Positions 15,221-23,877 of a DNA stretch of 64,000 nucleotides are shown one piece after another. Under the pieces are notes generated by a model that saw nothing but the letters and a program-made list of their open reading frames with translations, had not been told where the DNA came from and made no database searches. Numbering within the stretch: the stretch's first letter is position 1; every line of letters begins with the position of its first letter. The position numbers and the translations under genes are program-made. The stretch spans positions 290,166 through 354,165 of the forward strand of contig JAGZMM010000003.1 of assembly GCA_018364155.1 (NCBI GenBank), in the 5' to 3' direction. Source of the DNA: Clostridiales bacterium (GTDB lineage Bacteria > Bacillota > Clostridia > Oscillospirales > Acutalibacteraceae).

Positions 15221-16981
15221 GTGTACGCGGCGGCAAAGAGCAGAGAAACGCAGGGTGTGGTTCCCTCCCCTTTGCCACCGCCGGATTTCCATAAATCTAC
15301 TGCAAAGGATGTACCCAACATGAGCATCGACCTTCCTATGCTCGACACCATGTACGAGCAGCTGCACGCTACGGTGGAGCGGTATCCCAATTCCACGGCT
15401 CTGATTTACTACGGCACCCATCTCTCCTTTTCCCAGCTCGACGACCTCGTTAACAGCTGCGCGGCGGGACTCAAAGCGCTGGGAATCAAAAGAGGGCACC
15501 GGGTTACCATATGCATGCCGAATCTTCCCCAGACCATCGCCGTGATTTACGCGGTCAATAAAATCGGGGCAGTGTGCAACATGCTCCATCCCCTTTCCAC
15601 TGCGTCGGAGGTTCGGCATGGGGTGGAGCTGGTGAAAAGCAAGGTGGCGTTCTGCTTTGACATATCGGAAAAAGCGTTTGACGGTCTCCCGGTCACCTTA
15701 ATCTGCTGCAAAACCGCCCAGTTCTTCGAAAAGACCCCGGTGGGCTTTGTGCGGGGTAAGGTATACCTGCACCGCACGAAGGATAAGCGGGGCCCGGCCC
15801 AGGTGAAGCAGAAGTTAAGCTGGCAAGCCTTCTTAGACGGGGGCAAGACCTATCTCAAACGTCACGGAATTCCGCCTACGGTGGGCACACGGGACGACAC
15901 GGCTGCCATCATGTACACCGGCGGCACCACTGGCAGCCCCAAAGGAGTCATGCTTGCAAACGACGCGGTCAATCACTTATCCTTTCAAATGTTTCCCATT
16001 GCCAAGGATGTGCTGGCGTCCGACGGGATGCTGGGGGCGCTGCCGGTTTTTCACGGGTTTGGTTTCGCGCTGTGTATGCACACGGCCATGTGCGTGGGAA
16101 TGCGGTACGCGCTCATTCCCCGCTTTGACCCGAAGGACTGCTGCAACATGATTTTAAAAGAAAAAATCTCGCTGATTTTCAGCGTTCCCGCCTTTTTTGA
16201 GGGGCTCCTCAAGTGCGGCGGTCTTAAAGGGCAGGACCTTTCCTTTATCCGTCTGGTAGGTTCCGGGGGCGACATTGTTTCCGACGACCTGAAAGCACGG
16301 ATGGATGCCCTGCTTAAGGAGGGCGGGTCGGACACGTACCTCATCTCCGGGTACGGGCTGACCGAGTGCGTTACCGCCTGCACCATGGCCCCGCCGGTGG
16401 AGAAAGTGGGGACCGGCTGCGTGGGAACTCCGTTTGATGGCAACGAGATGAAGGTGGTGCGCCTTGGCTGCACAGAAACGATCGTGGAGGAAGACGGGGA
16501 AATCTGCATCACCGGCCCGACGCTGATGAAGGGCTACTGGCAGGATGAGGAGGAGACCGCTAAGGTACTAAAGCGCCATCCAGACGGCAAGCTCTGGCTG
16601 CACACGGGGGACATCGGGCGCATCGGCAAGGACGGGCAGCTTTATTTTAAACAGCGGCTTAAACGGGTGCTCAAGGTGTCCGGGTACCTGATATACCCCT
16701 CGGTGATTGAGGAGCGGCTGCGGTGCAACTCCTTGGTGGAGGACTGTTGTGTGGTAGGGGTGCAGACCGCAAGCGGCACCAAGGTCAAGGCCTATGTGGT
16801 GCCTCAGAGGCCGGCAAAAACGCAAAACGAACAGGAACTTCTGGCTGAAGAACTCAAGCGTTATTCTTCCCAGACGCTCAACCGGTGGAGCATCCCGGCT
16901 CAGGTGGAGTTTCTCCCGGAGCTTCCCCGCACCAAAATTGGAAAGGTAGACTTTAAGGCACTGGAAGCCAGGCAGTCCTAA
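15221..16981 (+). CDS. AMP-dependent acyl ligase (acyl-CoA synthetase superfamily)
   Basis: About 586 residues from GTG 15221, or 553 from ATG 15320. The adenylation signature MYTGGTTGSPKGVML (about 230-244), YGLTECV (about 384-390), the TGDIGRIGKDG motif (about 464-474) and the C-terminal PRTKIGKVDF with the catalytic Lys are all present. It activates a carboxylic acid as acyl-AMP and passes it to CoA or another thiol; the acid is unknown. ATG 15320 has AAAGGA ten bases upstream, but family similarity seems to extend before it (DVPNMSIDLP), so the start is uncertain. The next gene, a pyruvyl transferase-like protein, starts 24 bases downstream, so a joint role in decorating a surface glycan is possible. 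Confidence 0.85.
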   Translation: MYAAAKSRETQGVVPSPLPPPDFHKSTAKDVPNMSIDLPMLDTMYEQLHATVERYPNSTALIYYGTHLSFSQLDDLVNSCAAGLKALGIKRGHRVTICMPNLPQTIAVIYAVNKIGAVCNMLHPLSTASEVRHGVELVKSKVAFCFDISEKAFDGLPVTLICCKTAQFFEKTPVGFVRGKVYLHRTKDKRGPAQVKQKLSWQAFLDGGKTYLKRHGIPPTVGTRDDTAAIMYTGGTTGSPKGVMLANDAVNHLSFQMFPIAKDVLASDGMLGALPVFHGFGFALCMHTAMCVGMRYALIPRFDPKDCCNMILKEKISLIFSVPAFFEGLLKCGGLKGQDLSFIRLVGSGGDIVSDDLKARMDALLKEGGSDTYLISGYGLTECVTACTMAPPVEKVGTGCVGTPFDGNEMKVVRLGCTETIVEEDGEICITGPTLMKGYWQDEEETAKVLKRHPDGKLWLHTGDIGRIGKDGQLYFKQRLKRVLKVSGYLIYPSVIEERLRCNSLVEDCCVVGVQTASGTKVKAYVVPQRPAKTQNEQELLAEELKRYSSQTLNRWSIPAQVEFLPELPRTKIGKVDFKALEARQS

Positions 16982-17005
16982 CGCCGGGCAAAGGAGGACG
17001 CATAT

Positions 17006-18073
17006 TTGAAAATCCTGTTACTCGCCTATCTCGACCGCAATTTCGGGGACGACTGTATGGTCCGCCTCTTTTTTCAGGCTTTTCCAGAGCATGAAGTGTA
17101 CCTTTGCTGCCGGGACGACACGTTGCTGCTCCCCTTTGCAGACCTGCCCAATCTGCGGGTGTTCCATGGTTCTCTCAAGGCTGCCTCCAAGGACAAAAGC
17201 TTTGATGCGTGTGTTTACGTTGGCGGCTCCACATTCATCATTCACTCTTGGAAGCCTGCGTTGGTACGGGTGCTGACGGACGACCGGTCCCAGTGGCGGT
17301 TTTTACGCAAGGACGGGCTTCTGGTTTATTTAGGATGCAACATTGGTCCTTTCTACTGGAAGCACGGGAAGCGTTTGGTGCGGTATGAACTGAAAAAAGC
17401 TTCGCTGACCACGGTGCGAGACCGGTATTCCCTTTCCGTGGCAGAGGGACGCAATTGCCGGTATCATGCGGACCTGCTCTTTTCCATGAATCTGCCGCAG
17501 GTAGAGCAGCTGGGGGAATTGCTGGGCATTACCTGCTACAACAATTTTCAGCACGCAGATGTGTGTGAAAAGAACGCAGTGTTTCTGGCAAAACTTGCGG
17601 ACCAGTATATCGAACGCACGGGAAAGGGCGTCTTTCTCTTTGCTTTCGACACAGGAGTGGAAAACGATCTGTTCGCCGCTCATCTGGTCCTTTCCCACAT
17701 GAAAAACAAGGAAAAAGCGCAGATAGCCGCCCATCTCGATAACGGAGAAACGGTGCTTGCCGCCATGAGGCAGTGCCGCACGCTTGTCTGCGTACGGCTG
17801 CACGGGGCGGTGACGGCGCTGCAAATGGGGTTACCGCTGATACCGGTGACCTACTCGGATAAGATGAACCGCCTGCTTGACGAGCTTTCTATCCCGGCCA
17901 AGCGGTATCCATGGAGGACGCTGTGGGAACAGCCGGTTTCACAGGTGCTCGACGAGGTCCTGACAGCGCCCCGGCCCCAGGTGGATAAGGAAGCGCTGGC
18001 ACGGGACGCTTATGGGCATATCGAAGACGTAAAGGCGCTGTTTTCCCAGTGGGAAGAGCGGCACAAACGATAA
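17006..18073 (+). CDS. polysaccharide pyruvyl transferase family protein
   Basis: 355 residues with a GT-B-like pattern. The N-terminal loop AYLDRNFGDDCMVRLFF (about 7-23) resembles the N-x-G-D/D motif of the family. VYVGGSTFI (about 71-79), a TVRDRYSLSVAEG segment (about 133-145), and VCVRLHGAVTALQMGLPLIPVTYS (split by family as R-x-H) near 260-285 are family features. Members such as CsaB and PssM transfer ketal-pyruvate to surface glycans, which can then bind S-layer domains. TTG is the start because AAGGAGG lies nine bases upstream and no ATG follows nearby. It is the second gene after the acyl ligase. Confidence 0.8.
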   Translation: MKILLLAYLDRNFGDDCMVRLFFQAFPEHEVYLCCRDDTLLLPFADLPNLRVFHGSLKAASKDKSFDACVYVGGSTFIIHSWKPALVRVLTDDRSQWRFLRKDGLLVYLGCNIGPFYWKHGKRLVRYELKKASLTTVRDRYSLSVAEGRNCRYHADLLFSMNLPQVEQLGELLGITCYNNFQHADVCEKNAVFLAKLADQYIERTGKGVFLFAFDTGVENDLFAAHLVLSHMKNKEKAQIAAHLDNGETVLAAMRQCRTLVCVRLHGAVTALQMGLPLIPVTYSDKMNRLLDELSIPAKRYPWRTLWEQPVSQVLDEVLTAPRPQVDKEALARDAYGHIEDVKALFSQWEERHKR

Positions 18074-18096
18074 AACCGATTGTAAGGAAATCAAAC

Positions 18097-18134
18097 AAAA
18101 GGGAAGCTGCCGGTTAGCCGGCAGCTTCCCTTTT
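18097..18134 (+). terminator. intrinsic terminator
   Basis: A perfect 17-bp stem (left 18097-18113, right 18118-18134, loop TTAG) followed by GTTTTTC closes the ligase / pyruvyl transferase operon. Confidence 0.92.
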
Positions 18135-18326
18135 GTTTTTCTTGTCTTCTATCGTCTAAAGCGATGGATAGCCGCGCTCACCGGGAATGGGATGGGTAGA
18201 AGGAGGCGCATAGACAGCTAAAGTGAGAGCTTGGTATCTTTTCTCCCTGCACAGAATGAAAGAAGGTGCGATGCCCGCAATTGGATTTCCTTATCGGCAC
18301 AGCCGATGATTCTCCTTCATGAATAA

Positions 18327-18358
18327 GCAAAGGCGCAGGGAAATCCCTGCGCCTTTGC
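18327..18358 (-). terminator. intrinsic terminator of the rhamnogalacturonan lyase gene
   Basis: A perfect 14-bp stem (GCAAAGGCGCAGGG / CCCTGCGCCTTTGC) with a four-base loop, 50 bases past the stop at 18408. The minus-strand tail is TTATTC. Confidence 0.8.
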
Positions 18359-18407
18359 CGCATTTTGCGATATTTTCTATGGAATGCTGTTTTCTGCAAA
18401 ACCAAAA

Positions 18408-21400
18408 CTACCGAGTGATTCTCACCGTGTAGTCCACATCGGTGGCTTCATACACGCGGTCCGCTCCGGCCACACGCACGTTGAGAGTACGGGTCCCGAT
18501 CGAACCGACACTGGTGGCGTAGGTCCAGGTACGGGTGCCATCCGCATTGTCCACATAGCTCAGAGAAGACGGGGCAAGGCCCATGCCGCTCTCGTTAAAG
18601 AGACGCACGAAGGAAACCGCCTGGTTGGTCTTAATGGTAACCTCAAAGGTCTGGTTTACCTTTACGGTAGCCTTTCCTTTGACGGAGATGGCTTGCGGAA
18701 GCTCTTCGACAGGAGGTGCCACCGTCTCGTTTGCGATGGCGAAGCTCACGGTTGCACCAGTGTCTTCATAATCCGCAAAGACCTTCAGAGTACGCGCACC
18801 GACCGTACCAAGGCTCAGCTTAAGGGTCCAGGTCAGGGTATTGTCTTCATTGAGGACGGGCTCCTCATGGGTGCTGACCAGACCGTTGCCCAGCTCATTG
18901 GCCAGGTAGACGAAGTCTACGTTTTTGCCGGTGGTGACGGTAACCGTGATTTCATCGTTGGGCTTGTAGCCGGGAGCATCCGTCGAGGCGGTAACCGGGG
19001 TGTTGGAATAGTACATGGGATAGGTGGGCAGTTCCATCGCCAGGACCTGATCCTTCACATCCTCGCCCAGGTAGAAGCCCAGGTGCGGCGGCTGGTTGTA
19101 GCAGCCGTTCTGATTGGCGACCGCATTGCGGTAAACCGGATCATGCATGAGGGTGTAAATCATGTAGTCGGTGGGGATATCGGTGGTATAGATGCGCAGC
19201 TCAGAAGAATCCGCCGCGCGGGTGACGATTTCCTCGCGCCAGTCGCCAAGAATGTCGGCGGCCAGATTGGGGGTGTTCTTAGTGCCGTTGTTGGTCATGG
19301 TGCCTTCGAACACATCCAGAACATCCATATTGTTGGTTTCCCAATTATACTTATAGATAGTTTGGGCGGTATAACCGTCGGGAGCGCCGATGTTTTCGCC
19401 ATCGGGCAATTCAGACAGCAGGTCACCGTCCCAGTAAGCACGCCAGTTGCAGGAGAAGTTGACGCACTTGGTTTCAGCGATTACTTCACCGTAGACATTG
19501 TAGATGGAGCCAGCGGGAACCTGGCCGGGCGTTTCGTTGCCGGGACGCTGGGACCAGATTTCAAAGCCGGGATTCGGGGTGATGTTGGCAGCCACGCCGC
19601 GGCCGGCGTCGAAGTTGCCAATCTTGTGACCCAGCAGACGGGCGCCGTTGCCGGCGTCGCTCAGGGCATAGTTGACGACCGAGTTGCCAGATTCATAGGG
19701 CTGGAACACTTGAAGGCGATCGGATTCGGGGATCATGGCAGCCAGATGGATGGTATCGCCGTGAGCCACGTTATCCATGCCGTTCTTGCCGTTCTTGATC
19801 CAGAGGATAGAACCGTCGTGGTCCAGCGCGATGGAACCGAGGATCAACTCGTCATAGCCGTCCGCGTCCACGTCGCCGGCGGCATTGTTATGGTTACCCT
19901 TACCGCCGTAGCTGCTGCCAAGGGGCGCGGAATCAAAGGTCCAAACTTCTTGCAGCATGTCGTCAATCAGCTGATAGGCAACGACCGTGGTTCTAGCATA
20001 GTAGCCGCGGTTCATCAGCGCGGTCGGACGAACGGCGCCTTCCTCACTGGAAGACAGATCCGGCAGATAACCGAACGCGCAGTTGTAACGGTCAGAGCGG
20101 TTGTAAGAACTGTCGCCCCAGTCGCGGACATTGCCCACCGGGAACGCATAGTCACAGTAATCGATGACTTCGCCGGTGAGGCCGTCAATGGCGACCATGT
20201 ACTCGTTGCCGCCGTTGATATGGCCGGTACCGGAACCGGAGAGAATCACATTGGTACCTTCCAGGGAAGGATCACCCACGATGTCGATAATGGTGGACTC
20301 GTCGTCCATGTCGATCTTGCCTTCGGCATTGGGGGCGTAGGTACGGGTGCCGTCAGCGCCCTTAATCAGGAACTCAGCCTTGCCGTCCATATCGAAATCG
20401 TAGAACAGGAATTGGCTGTAGTGAGCACCGGAGGGTACGTTGTAGCCCATGGCAAGTCTCCACAGCACGGTGCCGTCGAGTTTGTAGCAGTCAAAGAAGG
20501 TGGGGCTGCTCAAAACGCCGGAGGTACCAGAATCGAACTGGTTGGAGGGATACCACTTCACGACGATTTCATATTCGCCGTCGCCATCCACGTCGGCAAC
20601 GCCGGCATCATTGGCAGAGTAAGTCGCTACCACCTTGCCTGCGATATCCGGATGATCGCCCGGGTACTGCAGCGGGATGGCCATGTAGTTGTTCTCCCAA
20701 GCGGCCGTTTCCTCGCTCATGGAAGAAACGCCATTGAGGATCGTCTCAACCACATACTTGTCGCCGGGCTTGCCGTCCTTATCCACAAAGTTCGTCACAT
20801 TGGTGATGGGCTGGGCATTGATCTTCTCACCGTTGCGATAGAGATTGAAGGAGATGTCCTTGCCGTATTCGGAGGCAAGCAGACGCCAGGAAACAAAGAT
20901 GCCGTCGTCGGACTTCAGCGCAACCACGCCGCGGTCGAGCCATTCCATGGAACGCTCATAGCCGTTGTAGTTGGTGCCAAGGTCCGCGTAGCTGACGCGC
21001 TGGGTGGCGGTAAGGTTTCTAGTCAGCTCATAGGGAACCGCATCGCTGCCTGCGACCGGATCTCTCGCCACGATGTTGGTGGTGTAAACATAAATGCCTT
21101 CCTGGGAAGCGTCAAAGGGATTGTCGGAAGTCCAGCCGGAGATATCCGCCTGAATCCACTGGCCGTTGCTCAGCTTCACCGGCACGGTAGCGGGCAGAGC
21201 GGGGGCCTCCGTCTGCGGATAGTCCACCTGAATGGTGATCATTTCCTGAACGGATTCCACGTAGTGGTACTTGTGATAGTCCATCTTAAAGGTGGCTACC
21301 AGATTGCGGGGATTCTCGGTTCCTTCCAGAACCAGCGGGGCGGTATAGGTATAGGTCTGGAACACGGCCGGGTCAAACGCCGGCTCACTGGTCCATTCGC

Positions 21401-22280
21401 CGACCTTGATGGTCTTCTCGGAGCCGTCGCCCATCAGAGCGTTGACTTCGGTGGGGAGGGCAATGGTATCCAGGGAGGATTCCACGCGGTCGGCAGGCTG
21501 CTCGATGGACAGGATGTTGTTGGCCGCATAGGGCTCGTAGGAGATCTTAAAATTATCCAAGTCCTCATATACGGTAACCGGGTTGCCGCCGTTGCGGCCG
21601 CCCCAGAATACCATACGGTTGAAATTGGCATGGTTGGCGGCAATGTCGATGTCACTGAATACGGTGGCGGTAGCGCCTTCCACATCCCGGGGCGTCAGGG
21701 AGACGCTCATTTTGTGGTTGACAAAATCGAAGTCCAGAACTACCTTATACCAAACCTTGGTGGCAAGGCCGGTATTGGTGATTTTGGTGGTGGCGGGGTC
21801 GCCGTCCACAACCAGGTCGGTAAGACCGCTGACGCGGCCATAGTTGCCGGCGACAAAGCCCAACTGGCCCTTATTGCCGAACACGAACTGGAACATGGGC
21901 GTATTGGTCGCGCTGCTGTAGAAGCGCAGGGCGCCGATGTTGCGGGCGTTGGGCACATCGCCGGGACGGTAATCAAAGGAAATCTGAAGGGACTGCGAAT
22001 CAATGTAATCGAATTCCTTCATGCTTCCACGGTCGCCGTTGCCCTGCTGATGCCAGGTTTCCAGGTAATGGTTTCCGTTTTCTTCGGCAAGGTGGACGTC
22101 AAACACGCCCGTACTGCCTACTAGGTCTTTGTTGCCTACGGTTCCCCAGAATTGTTCGAAGTCGCCCTCGAAGTCATCAAAGAAGGGATTCGCAGGTGCC
22201 GCGCCAAACGCAGTCATCGGCACAATGCCGATGAGCATGACTGCGCTCAGCAGGATCGCAAGTAGTTTCTTTGCTTTCAT
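18408..22280 (-). CDS. secreted rhamnogalacturonan lyase (PL11 type), multi-domain
   Basis: 1290 residues. A signal peptide (1-27) is followed by a LamG-like jelly roll (about 30-250), two bacterial Ig-like modules (about 255-420), a PL11 rhamnogalacturonan lyase domain (about 430-1055) and two C-terminal Ig-like repeats (about 1065-1170 and 1190-1290). The lyase part is a beta-propeller with Ca-binding loops such as DVDGDGEYEIVVKW, DFDMDGKAEFLIKG and DVDADGYDELILG, as in Bacillus YesW/YesX. It cleaves the rhamnose-galacturonate backbone of pectin by beta-elimination. The PL11 domain alone is about 600 residues, so over half of this protein is binding or spacer modules. There is no dockerin, LPXTG or SLH anchor. 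AGGAGGAGAG precedes the ATG. Confidence 0.92.
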   Translation of the reverse strand: MKAKKLLAILLSAVMLIGIVPMTAFGAAPANPFFDDFEGDFEQFWGTVGNKDLVGSTGVFDVHLAEENGNHYLETWHQQGNGDRGSMKEFDYIDSQSLQISFDYRPGDVPNARNIGALRFYSSATNTPMFQFVFGNKGQLGFVAGNYGRVSGLTDLVVDGDPATTKITNTGLATKVWYKVVLDFDFVNHKMSVSLTPRDVEGATATVFSDIDIAANHANFNRMVFWGGRNGGNPVTVYEDLDNFKISYEPYAANNILSIEQPADRVESSLDTIALPTEVNALMGDGSEKTIKVGEWTSEPAFDPAVFQTYTYTAPLVLEGTENPRNLVATFKMDYHKYHYVESVQEMITIQVDYPQTEAPALPATVPVKLSNGQWIQADISGWTSDNPFDASQEGIYVYTTNIVARDPVAGSDAVPYELTRNLTATQRVSYADLGTNYNGYERSMEWLDRGVVALKSDDGIFVSWRLLASEYGKDISFNLYRNGEKINAQPITNVTNFVDKDGKPGDKYVVETILNGVSSMSEETAAWENNYMAIPLQYPGDHPDIAGKVVATYSANDAGVADVDGDGEYEIVVKWYPSNQFDSGTSGVLSSPTFFDCYKLDGTVLWRLAMGYNVPSGAHYSQFLFYDFDMDGKAEFLIKGADGTRTYAPNAEGKIDMDDESTIIDIVGDPSLEGTNVILSGSGTGHINGGNEYMVAIDGLTGEVIDYCDYAFPVGNVRDWGDSSYNRSDRYNCAFGYLPDLSSSEEGAVRPTALMNRGYYARTTVVAYQLIDDMLQEVWTFDSAPLGSSYGGKGNHNNAAGDVDADGYDELILGSIALDHDGSILWIKNGKNGMDNVAHGDTIHLAAMIPESDRLQVFQPYESGNSVVNYALSDAGNGARLLGHKIGNFDAGRGVAANITPNPGFEIWSQRPGNETPGQVPAGSIYNVYGEVIAETKCVNFSCNWRAYWDGDLLSELPDGENIGAPDGYTAQTIYKYNWETNNMDVLDVFEGTMTNNGTKNTPNLAADILGDWREEIVTRAADSSELRIYTTDIPTDYMIYTLMHDPVYRNAVANQNGCYNQPPHLGFYLGEDVKDQVLAMELPTYPMYYSNTPVTASTDAPGYKPNDEITVTVTTGKNVDFVYLANELGNGLVSTHEEPVLNEDNTLTWTLKLSLGTVGARTLKVFADYEDTGATVSFAIANETVAPPVEELPQAISVKGKATVKVNQTFEVTIKTNQAVSFVRLFNESGMGLAPSSLSYVDNADGTRTWTYATSVGSIGTRTLNVRVAGADRVYEATDVDYTVRITR

Positions 22281-22330
22281 TTTCTCTCCTCCTAATGCAT
22301 TTTGGCCATAGATACTATGACCTTGCCTTT

Positions 22331-22359
22331 ATTATGCATTTCGCTCGTTATCATGTCAA
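22331..22359 (-). promoter_or_regulatory. promoter of the rhamnogalacturonan lyase gene
   Basis: On the minus strand TTGACA (22354-22359), 17 bases, CATAAT (22331-22336), 50 bases before the start codon in an AT-rich 250-base gap. No clear catabolite-repression (cre) site was found. Confidence 0.8.
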
Positions 22360-22478
22360 TTCCAAAAAGGTAAAACTTTGTACTTAATTTTTTACACTAT
22401 TATAATTAGTTATCAAATGTTAGTACAACTTTTCATTAAATAATACACAAAAAAATTCATATTTATGGCAAAACGCAA

Positions 22479-22519
22479 AAAAGCAACCAGATTACTATGT
22501 GTGTAATCTGGTTGCTTTT
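22479..22519 (-). terminator. intrinsic terminator of the 2-oxoacid dehydrogenase operon
   Basis: A perfect 17-bp stem (left 22479-22495, right 22503-22519) with a seven-base loop; the minus-strand tail is TTTTTTGCG. It lies 14 bases past the PHP gene stop. Confidence 0.92.
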
Positions 22520-22532
22520 ATATAGACAATTG

Positions 22533-23846
22533 TTACATGATCGGATTCTTTTTTCCGTGCCAGAAGAAATACTCCTGGGTTCCCATCTGCCGATAAGTCT
22601 GGATGCGCTTGGTAATGTCCTCATCCTTGGCGATGGATTCCTTGGAGAAAAGGGACTGCTCCAGATTTTTGGTGGCGGCCAGCTCATGGCCAATAAGCGC
22701 CCAAGTGGAGTCAAAAAGGTTGGCAAACTCCGGATTTTCCATGGCCTTACAGATGAAGGACTGGCGGGGCTGGTTGATGTCCTCGCCGGAAATCTCCATG
22801 AGGTTGTAGCGGGCGCAGTATTGCTTGATGCGTCCCAGCTGCTCCATGGTGTTGCGGGAGGGCATGTAGGTCACGGCGTTGAAGCCAAGCGCATGGATGG
22901 CTTCAAACAGCTCGTCAATGTACTGGTCCTCAAACCGCTGGGCCTTTTTGTCGCCGGTGACCGACTCGCCCACGTCACCTAAATACGCATAGGCGCTGAT
23001 GGCCCCGATCTTCCTGGCAAACTCCACCGCTTCCCTGGCATGGGGGCATTCGTCGGTGGCTTCGATGTAGAACTTCGGGACAAACTCGCTTTTGAGGACG
23101 CCCAGCAGGTCGTACATGGCGTGGGGATTCTGCTCATCCAGAAGATACCCTTCGATTTTCGGGGAGATGTTCAGCTTCATTTCGGTTTTCAGGAAGGTGA
23201 CGAGGGCCTCCCCTTTCCCGTACTTTCCGATGATTTTGTTGGCAAGGGCCGCAGTAATATGCCGCTCGGTGATGGAACCGTTACGCGCGTTCTCAGAAAT
23301 GGGGTACACGTCCTCGTCAAAGTCCACCGATAAACCATAGGGCGCCACCAGTTCGTTAATCTTTTCGGTCATGGCGCGGTTGCGCAAATTGCGCGCCTCC
23401 CGGTAGGGGCGGATAAAGGCCTCCACCTTATCGATCTGGGTGTGAGGGATGCCGTGGATGGCCATGTAAAAAATAGATTCCTGATCGGGGTTGTTGATCC
23501 GCCGGCCGTAGAGGGGGGTGTCGTCCGCTTTGGCACGCAGCTCCATGCCGATGGTGGTGGCCATCCCCACGATTTCGCCGGCCTTGATAAACTCTCTGGC
23601 GCCCGCGATGGAATCGTGGTCCATGATTCCCGCCGTCTGCAAGCCCGCCTGATAGGCCATCCATACCGCCTTGGTGGGCGAATAGGGCGAGAAGGAATAG
23701 GTGGTGTGGATGTGGTTGTTGACGGAGTTGAGCTGTTTGGGTGCCTCCATCTCCCCGTCCTGGATCTTCTGCATGAGCGCTTTCAATGCGTCCAGCCGAT
23801 CCCAGCTGTCCGGTGCGTTTAACTGGGCAATTTGCTCGTCAAACAT
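22533..23846 (-). CDS. PHP-domain metal-dependent hydrolase-like protein
   Basis: 437 residues. The PHP metal-site motif NNHIHTTYSFSPYSP (about 40-54) is followed by GIMDHDSIAGAREF (about 75-88) and GMELRAK, the ordered His/Asp/Glu motifs of the superfamily. PHP proteins hydrolyse phosphoesters (histidinol-phosphatase, polymerase proofreading, trehalose-type phosphatases); the substrate here is unknown. ATG at 23846 has AAAGGAGAGG upstream; the longer upstream reading has no RBS. It is the last gene of the dehydrogenase operon, 31 bases after lplA, which is an unusual place for a PHP protein. Confidence 0.82.
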   Translation of the reverse strand: MFDEQIAQLNAPDSWDRLDALKALMQKIQDGEMEAPKQLNSVNNHIHTTYSFSPYSPTKAVWMAYQAGLQTAGIMDHDSIAGAREFIKAGEIVGMATTIGMELRAKADDTPLYGRRINNPDQESIFYMAIHGIPHTQIDKVEAFIRPYREARNLRNRAMTEKINELVAPYGLSVDFDEDVYPISENARNGSITERHITAALANKIIGKYGKGEALVTFLKTEMKLNISPKIEGYLLDEQNPHAMYDLLGVLKSEFVPKFYIEATDECPHAREAVEFARKIGAISAYAYLGDVGESVTGDKKAQRFEDQYIDELFEAIHALGFNAVTYMPSRNTMEQLGRIKQYCARYNLMEISGEDINQPRQSFICKAMENPEFANLFDSTWALIGHELAATKNLEQSLFSKESIAKDEDITKRIQTYRQMGTQEYFFWHGKKNPIM

Positions 23847-23877
23847 GTAGTCCTCTCCTTTCAAATCCGTTCTTCTT

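Larger units (their letters stand above)
18074..18407. other. intergenic region between convergent genes
   Basis: 334 bases between the pyruvyl transferase-like gene and the rhamnogalacturonan lyase stop. It holds one terminator at each end (18097-18134 and 18327-18358). I see no convincing gene or RNA between them. Confidence 0.6.

Noticed and set aside
18384..22124. A 1246-codon open frame on the plus strand opposite the rhamnogalacturonan lyase
   Set aside because: It is the antisense shadow of the real gene. It has no signal of a start or RBS and no recognisable domain.
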